Source: Hyphomicrobiales bacterium (GTDB lineage Bacteria; Pseudomonadota; Alphaproteobacteria; Rhizobiales; Rhizobiaceae). From it: a stretch of DNA of 64,000 nt. Both the position numbers and the translations under genes were made by a program. This document shows positions 62,609 through 64,000 of the stretch, in pieces. The stretch is taken from assembly GCA_002401155.1 (NCBI GenBank), contig NVSG01000001.1, positions 248,001 through 312,000 of the forward strand, given 5' to 3'. Numbering within the stretch: the stretch's first letter is position 1; the number at the start of each line of letters is the position of its first letter. The notes under the pieces are model-generated. The model was given only the letters and a program-made list of their open reading frames with translations, made no database searches and was not told the DNA's origin.

Positions 62609-64000
62609 TTAGGTGACGGCTATCAACATGTTTGAATAGTATCGCTTGAACAGCTTTGGCCATTCATCTCCCATGTTATCCTCAGTGATTACATCTAGTT
62701 TTTTGGTCCGGTTCAGGATGCTATCTCGAAATTCAATTGCTGGATCTAACTCATCTTTTTTGTTGAGGGGACCGACCCTGTCAACAAGAGAAATGATAGC
62801 CTCAGCGCGTAAGCGTTCTGCAGGAATATCAAAATCAAGCAACTTATCACCATCCACTGTGATATTACCTAAAGCAGACCGCCATCTATCCTTGTCGAAT
62901 TTGATTGGTTCATTTGACGCAAAAAGAAAATGCTCAAAACGTGCTACATGCGGAAACACGCTGGCTCCTGTTTTTTGGACAGAGTCTGAACTGGTTGTGT
63001 TGTAGAAATAAATCCCCCCCGGGTTCAGATGACTTTTAACTTGCTTTAAGAATTCAACAGAGAGCAAGTTACTGGCACCAGACCGCCAAAAAAAGGTGGT
63101 GTTAGCAACAATTACATCAAATTTTTCATCAGGGTTTCGCCGTAACCAACGGCGACCATCATCAATAACAATGTCAATTTTTGGGTTGGTCAAGACCGAT
63201 TGTACACTGGGATATTTTTCTATTAATTCAAGATAACCTCGATTTATTTCAACCGCGGTCACATGTTCAACTGTCTTGATATTTGACAAAATTTGCGTCC
63301 AGGCTCCCATGGACAAACCTATTACTAGAATTTTTTTCGGGCCTGGGTGAATGGCTGTAATTGCTGTGGCTCTATACAATCCATTGCGATCTTCCATTAA
63401 GTTTACATGTACGGTTCCGTCATAAACCCCTGTGCCAAACACAGTCTTATTTCCTGTAATTGCGACAACTCCACTTTTTGTTTCTGAGATATTTGCAAAC
63501 TTAGAACTGGAGGTATTCGTTGCACCAAATTGTAGTTTTTCATACACCAAATGATGTAGTTTGGGAGATATCACATCAAACATCGGAAGCAATACGATAG
63601 CAAAAGCCACAAAACTTACGGTACGGAGCATTTTGTTAGGTTGGTAGAATAAAAATATGATGGTTACAGCTGATCCCAAGGTGAATAATATCGCAGCAAC
63701 CCTGTGTAACTGAAAATTATCGAGCAACCAAAGACCCGTTATGATTGTGCCGCTTGTAGAACCTATAATGTTAGCGACGTACAGATAGCTAACCCGCTTC
63801 CCAGATGATCTTCCCGCACGAATGGAAAGGTCACTTATCAATGGCAGTAAAGCTCCGAAACTTGCAGCTGCAATTATTAGCATAATCGCAGAAACCCCTA
63901 AACTCAGGGGCCCCAAATTAATCAAAGCAGGGATCGTTAAAAACCCCGCAATGTTTGCTATAATAAACAACAGGGCAAAGGGGAGATATTGCCATTGGCT
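62609..64000 (-). CDS. Membrane protein with spermidine-synthase-like domain, 5' end beyond window
   Basis: 463 residues are visible and the frame is open at base 64000, so the N terminus is missing. The first 150 residues shown are membrane helices (for example VSYLYVANIIGSTSGTIITGLWLL, read as two parts). From about residue 200 a spermidine-synthase-type Rossmann domain follows with ILVIGLSMGAWTQ, VTAVEINRGYLE and VIDDGRRWL. The aminopropyltransferase catalytic segment D-x-x-DP is replaced by VANTTFFW, so polyamine synthesis is unlikely. Fused proteins of this sort are common but uncharacterised. AT-rich, like the neighbouring methyltransferase gene. Confidence 0.82.
   Translation of the reverse strand, partial: SQWQYLPFALLFIIANIAGFLTIPALINLGPLSLGVSAIMLIIAAASFGALLPLISDLSIRAGRSSGKRVSYLYVANIIGSTSGTIITGLWLLDNFQLHRVAAILFTLGSAVTIIFLFYQPNKMLRTVSFVAFAIVLLPMFDVISPKLHHLVYEKLQFGATNTSSSKFANISETKSGVVAITGNKTVFGTGVYDGTVHVNLMEDRNGLYRATAITAIHPGPKKILVIGLSMGAWTQILSNIKTVEHVTAVEINRGYLELIEKYPSVQSVLTNPKIDIVIDDGRRWLRRNPDEKFDVIVANTTFFWRSGASNLLSVEFLKQVKSHLNPGGIYFYNTTSSDSVQKTGASVFPHVARFEHFLFASNEPIKFDKDRWRSALGNITVDGDKLLDFDIPAERLRAEAIISLVDRVGPLNKKDELDPAIEFRDSILNRTKKLDVITEDNMGDEWPKLFKRYYSNMLIAVT

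Overview
The window looks like a chromosome segment of an alphaproteobacterium, most likely Hyphomicrobiales (Rhizobiales)-related, with base composition close to half G+C. This rests on the general protein style, two CoxMSL/IorAB-type molybdenum hydroxylases, a Dnr-type Crp/Fnr regulator next to hemN, and an intergenic hairpin repeat of a rhizobial type at 53991-54044. I cannot name a genus. There are about 50 protein genes, one intact tRNA gene (Trp) and three tRNA remnants. I see no rRNA and no CRISPR array.

Region 1 (1-13515). A CoxM-CoxS-CoxL-type molybdenum hydroxylase operon runs off the left edge and is divergent from a TetR regulator. Next comes a tight five-gene operon (universal stress protein, APC amino-acid permease, Ca2+/cation antiporter, BT1-like MFS carrier, VIT/CCC1 metal transporter) behind a perfect FNR/Dnr box at 2936-2949. 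An HtrA-type protease follows on the other strand with a small membrane protein. After that lies a tandem triplet of paralogous acidic proteins of unknown function, and then a Dnr-like regulator facing hemN across a second FNR/Dnr box.

Region 2 (13516-26279). hemN, a cyclase-family hydrolase, an AEC carrier, yghU, a CapD/WbpM-like nucleotide-sugar dehydratase, cysK, a PAP2-family membrane protein flanked by two related terminators, an IorAB-type molybdenum hydroxylase, and a 56-residue membrane protein.

Region 3 (26280-39063). A nucleoside/nucleobase-type ABC importer operon (BMP receptor, double ATPase, two permeases) ends in a cytosine-deaminase-like enzyme. It is followed by an SDR, small membrane proteins, an EamA exporter, a PCMT-like methyltransferase, a MocR regulator with a perfect 9+9 palindrome, and a ureohydrolase.

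Region 4 (39064-40605) is a scar: an intact tRNA-Trp, a same-orientation copy of its 3' part about 960 bp away, a decayed tRNA-Ser, and a fragment that looks like the start of a phage cytosine methyltransferase. This is the geometry left by an element integrated at the tRNA 3' end.

Region 5 (40606-57410) is a catabolic block: a TPP enzyme, an IlvD/Edd dehydratase, a GabD-like dehydrogenase, a thioesterase, an iron alcohol dehydrogenase, an SDR, an enolase-superfamily dehydratase, a tannase/feruloyl-esterase homologue, an amidohydrolase and another SDR. Together they suggest breakdown of sugar acids or plant-derived compounds. Inside it lies a 1302-residue GGDEF-EAL protein with a His-rich sensor and five 127-residue PAS repeats.

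Region 6 (57411-64000) holds poorly recognised genes, an orphan TAXI receptor, and an AT-richer right end with two methyltransferase-fold genes and a decayed tRNA 3' end. This end is probably a genomic island.
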